Notes under the pieces: model-generated
What the model was told of the DNA's origin: nothing
Database searches by the model: none
The model's input: only the letters and a program-made list of their open reading frames with translations
In this document: positions 13,052-16,592 of the stretch, in pieces
Layout of the letters: each line of letters starts with the position of its first letter
Numbering within the stretch: the stretch's first letter is position 1
Origin: an uncultured Clostridium sp.
Lineage (GTDB): Bacteria; Bacillota; Clostridia; Lachnospirales; Lachnospiraceae
Assembly: GCF_900547735.1 (NCBI RefSeq)
Contig: NZ_URHZ01000099.1
Coordinates: 1-16,592 of the forward strand
Length of the DNA: 16,592 nucleotides
Direction of reading: 5' to 3'
Program-made: the position numbers and the translations under genes

Positions 13052-14467
13052 TTACAGTTCCCTGATTTCAACTATTTCCTGGAGCGTTTCAAATTCCCCG
13101 TAAACCAGCGCCCTGTCCTCATACTCTGCTTCCCCCATCTGGTTGTCGTACGGGTCGCTTCCGTGCCATCTCATCGGCGGCGTAAACTGCCAGCCAAACT
13201 CTGAATTCATTGGAATCCTGAACGGATCCAGGTTCCCAAAATAGAATTCCCTTCTCTCTTCTTTGCCGTCGCGGTATGCGCCTCCTCCAAACGAGCAGTC
13301 TGCATAAAGCCAGCCGTAGGGTTCAATATAAAACTGTGCCCAGTCATGACAGCCAATATCCCGCGGACTGGCGTAAAGACCTGCCTGCCATCTGGCCGGA
13401 ATACCTGCAATCCTGCAAAGAGTAATGAACAGAAGGGCCTGGATTCCGCAGTCCCCTTTCTGTCCCGACGCCGCATATCCCGGGATGTCGGTTATGGTAA
13501 AATAAGAACGGACAAAGGAATACCCCACATGCGAAGTAATGTAATCGTAGATGAGTTTGGCTTTGCGGAGCGGGTCTGTTTCCTCCCCTGTGATCTCACC
13601 GGCCAGGCTCTTAAGAAACGGTGTAAACCGGATCTGCGGGAGCTGTTCCCCCATCCAGTCTTTCAGCCTGCTTCCGTCGGGAAGAGTCTTCTCCCCGTCT
13701 GCCTCCCCGCCTTCGGCGCATGGTTCATCCAGGGCAGTATAGGGCGTATGATTCTCGAATTCATATTCGATGGAAAAACAGTTGTCATTCCCGGCCTCCG
13801 CCTCAAAACAGACCGTCCTCTGGGGCCAGAGCGGCGGCGCGGTGCAGAGCGGTTCCATCGATGTGTAAAGAAGCCGGAAATTCCTCACCTGGGAATATTC
13901 AAGCGGTATCGGCAGGTAGACTCTTACCTTTTTCCCCTGCTCCACAGCATCTTGCCTGATCTTCATCGTGGTCTTGATATGAAAATAGTAAGCAAGGCCT
14001 CCCGATTCTTTCATCTTCTTAACCGTTTTGTCCCTGAGAATCCCTTCCTGTATCCCATCCTCCAAAAGTGACTTGTCATAGACGCGCTCCCTGATATCTG
14101 CCCTTGTCTTTACGAGATTGTCAAAGAAATCATCCTTAATTCTTCTCTCTCCCTCGATAAACAGCCAGTCAACGGCATTATCGTCGATAAGTTTTTCCAG
14201 TTCCTCCGCAGTAAATTCCCCTACTTTTTCCGCGGCAAGCTCCATGGCCTGCTCTGTCGTATATGGGTACTGCAGGGGGAGCCGGCTTATGATTTCACGT
14301 TCCAGCCTGAGTCTTTCCTTCATCATCTCCGGCAAATCCTTTTTTAGACGTGCTTCGATCAGACGGAGCGCTCTGTTAAAATCTCCGTGCCATTTCAGTT
14401 TCTCTATATCCTCCGGCAGCGGCGCAGTTAGCGCAGCCAGATTTTTTGCTCTGTTTTCTTCCATCAT
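13052..14467 (-). CDS. Transglutaminase-like domain protein
   Basis: This 471-aa protein has a C-terminal transglutaminase-like (papain-fold) domain with the full triad: Cys340 in GQKGDCGIQALLF, His374 in GCHDWAQFYIEPYGW and Asp390 in LYADCSFGGG. Such domains act as peptidases or amidases more often than as crosslinking enzymes in bacteria. Residues 1-170 are charged and helical (ALRLIEARLKKDLPEMMKERLRLEREI). Residues 160-300 look beta-rich, as in other bacterial proteins with this domain. There is no signal peptide or membrane helix, so a cytoplasmic place is likely. The frame is open to 14659, but GGAGG stands 8 nt before the ATG at 14467 and a promoter lies just upstream. Its stop lies 46 bp before the clpX start, so the two are probably co-transcribed. 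The substrate is unknown. Confidence 0.85.
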   Translation of the reverse strand: MMEENRAKNLAALTAPLPEDIEKLKWHGDFNRALRLIEARLKKDLPEMMKERLRLEREIISRLPLQYPYTTEQAMELAAEKVGEFTAEELEKLIDDNAVDWLFIEGERRIKDDFFDNLVKTRADIRERVYDKSLLEDGIQEGILRDKTVKKMKESGGLAYYFHIKTTMKIRQDAVEQGKKVRVYLPIPLEYSQVRNFRLLYTSMEPLCTAPPLWPQRTVCFEAEAGNDNCFSIEYEFENHTPYTALDEPCAEGGEADGEKTLPDGSRLKDWMGEQLPQIRFTPFLKSLAGEITGEETDPLRKAKLIYDYITSHVGYSFVRSYFTITDIPGYAASGQKGDCGIQALLFITLCRIAGIPARWQAGLYASPRDIGCHDWAQFYIEPYGWLYADCSFGGGAYRDGKEERREFYFGNLDPFRIPMNSEFGWQFTPPMRWHGSDPYDNQMGEAEYEDRALVYGEFETLQEIVEIREL

Positions 14468-14524
14468 AATACGTTCCTCCATCCTCCGGCAGCTACCGCA
14501 GTTAAAGTATCTGCCCTGCTTCCC

Positions 14525-14553
14525 AGTATACAATATTTGCCCTGAAAAGTCAT
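14525..14553 (-). promoter_or_regulatory. Promoter of the transglutaminase-clpX pair
   Basis: On the minus strand ATGACT (14553-14548) and TATACT (14530-14525) are separated by 17 bp. The start of transcription would be near 14518, about 50 nt before the ATG at 14467. The -10 is good and the -35 has four of six consensus bases. Confidence 0.6.
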
Positions 14554-14654
14554 TGGAAAGTTTTGTTGCAGGGGGGTCGCCGCTCAGCCGCTCCCGTTCC
14601 CCGCCGGACAGTAAGAACTTTCGAAACACCGGCGCGGCAGAAGAAGCGGTTACG

Positions 14655-14725
14655 CACACAAAAGGCCGCTGTGCCTGGAAGGCAAAATGTTTTATTCACT
14701 TTCTGCCTGTTCCATTCACAGCGGC
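14655..14725 (-). terminator. Terminator of the htrA-like gene
   Basis: GGCCGCTGTG (14663-14672) and CACAGCGGCC (14716-14725) pair perfectly over 10 bp. An inner stem (TGGAA/TTCCA and GGCA/TGCC) extends the hairpin. On the minus strand TTTTGTGT follows, as in a Rho-independent terminator. It lies about 110 bp after the stop codon. Confidence 0.8.
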
Positions 14726-14837
14726 CCCGCTGTTCTTCCGGTATATCTGTCCTTCCTGTATCTCGTTTCTTCCGGTGTATATTTAATTGTTATGGTTCAC
14801 AGTACCTTGTCTGCCCGCAGAACGTGAAGCCTTACGT

Positions 14838-16382
14838 CTAATTCTGCTGTACTTCCTGTTTCTGGCTGTCTTTTTTGAACCCCAGTGTAATCTGTACCTG
14901 CCGTTCAACATAGGCTCCGTTTTCCAGGCTCTGTACTGTCAGGGTTACATTGGAACCGCCCTTATAGTAGGTCAGCATCTTCTGAAGCTCATCTCCCGTC
15001 TTGACCGTCTCACCGTCAAATTTTGTGATGATGTCACGCTCGCGCAGATCGGAACTTGCCGCAGCTCCGCCTTCCACAATCTTATACACATAGATTCCTT
15101 CCGGCATTCCATAGGCCTGTGCCATTCTGCTGTCGATATTCTGAAGCTGGATTCCCAGGTATCCCTGCTGATCCTCATCCACGGTGATTTTCGTCGTTTT
15201 TGTCATCAGGTCGTCAATGATATCCTTGGCAAAAGAAATCGGGATGGCATAACCGATGCCCTCAACATCCGTATCCGCATATTTGGCGGCGTTGATGCCA
15301 ATCACTTCGCCCTGCATGTTAAGGAGCGCTCCGCCGCTGTTGCCGGGGTTGATAGCTGCATCCACCTGGAGAAGCGTCCTGTCCACTCCGCCGATGGTCA
15401 CTTCTTTATTCAGTGCGCTCACATAACCAACCGTCACGGACTGGCCCTGGCCGAGTGCATTACCGATGGCAACAACTCCCTGACCCAGTTTCAGTGTATC
15501 GGAATCACCCAGTGTGGCCGGCTGAATTTTGCCCCTTGTCTCCTCCGGGATATCGGAAAGGTTGACTGCAATTACCGCCAAATCCGAATCGGAGTCCGTG
15601 CCCTTGACCGCTGCTTTCACCGTTGTATTGTCGATAAATGTGACGGAAAGCTCCTCCGAACCTTCCACCACGTGATTGTTCGTCACGATCAGAAGCTCCG
15701 AATCATTCTGTCCTGCAATAATACCGGAGCCGCTGCTCGGCACCTCGTAGGATTGTTTTCCAAAAAACCAGTCTTCCTGTGTGTAGATCATCTTATTATT
15801 AATGGCTACTACGGACGGCATTGCCTTGTCAACAATTGCCGACACGTCATTGCCCGTGGACACAGGCACTGCCGCCATGGTCGGCTGTTCCGCCGCTGCC
15901 TGAGTCGAAAGCGCGGCAGCCTCGCTGCTCTGTACCGTCTCCTGTGTCATCCGCTCGGTCAGGATATTCACGCCCGCCATCGTCCCTCCGGCCACACATC
16001 CGAAAAGGATTCCCGCGGCTGCAATCCCTGCAAACCGCTTTGCCATATGGCCGCCTCTTCTGCGGCCGCGGTTCGGTTCCTGCGGAATATAGCTTCTGTC
16101 CGGCTTTCTATCCTGACCTGCGCCGTCTCTTCTGTCCGCGCCATCGGCATTTTCCGTGTATCTCCTATCAGGGCCTCCGGCGTTTCCAGAATACCTTCCA
16201 TCAGGTCCTCCGGCATTTCCCGTATATCTGGAATCGTGGTAGCCTCCGTAACCATTCTCCGGCCTCCTGGAAGAATTACTGTCGGCATAAGCTCCTTCCG
16301 TATAATTTAAATCATTATCAGGATTGTGATCCGGACCCAGGCCGCTGCCCTGGCGATTGTCATGTTCATTTTCATTATACAT
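14838..16382 (-). CDS. htrA: Membrane-anchored HtrA/DegP-like serine protease
   Basis: This 514-aa protein is a trypsin-fold quality-control protease with one PDZ domain. A long polar cytoplasmic N-terminus (1-104) ends in RGRRRGGHMAKR. One membrane helix follows (about 115-138), so the protease faces outward. The triad is His237 in VTNNHVVEG, Asp267 in DSDSDLAVI and Ser349 in NPGNSGGALL. The PDZ domain covers roughly 405-500 (GYLGIQLQNID onward). Residues 52-84 are three tandem 11-residue repeats of the type RYTGNAGGPDG. Two ATGs lie close together: the one at 16388 is only 2 nt after AGGAG, the one at 16382 is 8 nt after it and is chosen. It is monocistronic. The chosen symbol is generic; it could equally be called degP-like. 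Confidence 0.93.
   Translation of the reverse strand: MYNENEHDNRQGSGLGPDHNPDNDLNYTEGAYADSNSSRRPENGYGGYHDSRYTGNAGGPDGRYSGNAGGPDRRYTENADGADRRDGAGQDRKPDRSYIPQEPNRGRRRGGHMAKRFAGIAAAGILFGCVAGGTMAGVNILTERMTQETVQSSEAAALSTQAAAEQPTMAAVPVSTGNDVSAIVDKAMPSVVAINNKMIYTQEDWFFGKQSYEVPSSGSGIIAGQNDSELLIVTNNHVVEGSEELSVTFIDNTTVKAAVKGTDSDSDLAVIAVNLSDIPEETRGKIQPATLGDSDTLKLGQGVVAIGNALGQGQSVTVGYVSALNKEVTIGGVDRTLLQVDAAINPGNSGGALLNMQGEVIGINAAKYADTDVEGIGYAIPISFAKDIIDDLMTKTTKITVDEDQQGYLGIQLQNIDSRMAQAYGMPEGIYVYKIVEGGAAASSDLRERDIITKFDGETVKTGDELQKMLTYYKGGSNVTLTVQSLENGAYVERQVQITLGFKKDSQKQEVQQN
16131..16229 (-). repeat. Three 33-bp in-frame repeats in the htrA-like gene
   Basis: Three consecutive 11-codon units encode RYTGNAGGPDG, RYSGNAGGPDR and RYTENADGADR. 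The third unit has diverged most. They lie in the polar cytoplasmic tail, where length change would do little harm to the protease. Confidence 0.8.
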
Positions 16383-16538
16383 AATCATGTCTCCTCTCTG
16401 TTTTCTATTTTTCTATCGTTTTTTCTGTATTTATCTCTTTACAAGGCTTAGTCTATCAGCTATTTGTGATGGAACTGTGAAGAAAATATCACCAAATTAT
16501 GTTTTATAAAATTTTTATTATTATTCAGCATTCTGTGG

Positions 16539-16592
16539 GGATTTAATTGAGATGCGAGGACGCCTCTGTAAGACGGCGGACGGGGTGGTGGG
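16539..16592. repeat. Right arm of the window-flanking inverted repeat
   Basis: This is the partner of 51-103 in opposite orientation, so both arms read outward. It contains the hairpin CGCCTCTGTAAGACGGCG at 16561-16578. The match runs to the last base of the window, so the repeat probably continues outside. Between it and the htrA-like gene lie about 150 bp of AT-rich leader in which I find no clear promoter. Confidence 0.8.

Larger units (their letters stand above)
14468..14837. other. Intergenic region between htrA-like and transglutaminase-like genes
   Basis: These 370 bp carry the promoter of the transglutaminase-like gene and the terminator of the htrA-like gene, listed separately. In the rest (about 14560-14660 and 14730-14837) I see no reading frame with a ribosome binding site and no recognisable RNA. 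Confidence 0.6.

Noticed and set aside
14468..14659. N-terminal extension of the transglutaminase-like protein
   Set aside because: The extension crosses the proposed promoter and lacks a ribosome binding site; the ATG at 14467 has GGAGG 8 nt upstream.
14787..16310. A 507-codon open frame on the plus strand opposite the htrA-like gene
   Set aside because: It is fully antisense to a certain protease gene, has no ribosome binding site and its translation has no family features; it results from codon bias.
16396..16482. Possible htrA promoter (TTCACA near 16480 with a weak GATAGA)
   Set aside because: The -10 match is poor and the AT-rich leader offers several equal alternatives, so no promoter was called.

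Overview
The window looks like a chromosomal segment of a Lachnospiraceae-type member of the Clostridia (mid-GC, Clostridium cluster XIVa style). The reasons are the SCIFF peptide with its maturase, a fused SecDF gene, strong AGGAGG ribosome binding sites, a type II pantothenate kinase, and a Csp-like subtilisin without a signal peptide. I place it by gene content only; no rRNA or tRNA gene is present to fix a species. Most genes are core or conserved clostridial genes. The accessory signal lies in the spaces between genes: interspersed repeats, a probable MITE, and a small RiPP precursor gene.

Layout. 51-103 and 16539-16592 are two arms of one inverted repeat, facing outward at the two edges of the window. 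198-5741 (minus strand) is a co-directional block read scfA (SCIFF peptide, 48 aa), scfB (radical SAM/SPASM maturase, GTG start), secDF, tgt, yajC. It starts at a near-consensus promoter (5787-5815) and ends at a strong intrinsic terminator (114-145). A structured repeat-like element lies between scfA and scfB. Divergent from scfA is a small four-helix membrane protein gene (5948-6307), which ends at a terminator shared with the convergent CNNM/CBS 'hemolysin'-type transporter (6412-7722, minus). Back to back with that gene is coaW (7948-8784, plus), which converges on an lspA-like signal peptidase II gene (8955-9455, minus) across a 17-bp tandem repeat array. A 141-bp MITE-like element with an 8-bp target duplication (9553-9709) precedes an S8 peptidase gene (9772-11466, plus). 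A long palindrome follows, then clpX (11515-13005), a transglutaminase-like gene (13052-14467) and a membrane-anchored HtrA protease gene (14838-16382), all on the minus strand.

How the genes fit together. The scfA-scfB pair makes a thioether-crosslinked (ranthipeptide-type) RiPP, known across Clostridia but of poorly defined function. It shares a transcript direction with the Sec accessory proteins SecDF and YajC, and tgt sits between those two. The right half is rich in protein quality control and proteolysis: an LspA homologue, an S8 peptidase, a stand-alone ClpX, a transglutaminase-fold enzyme and HtrA. Nothing in the sequence shows that these act as one pathway. I found no CRISPR array, phage module or intact transposase.
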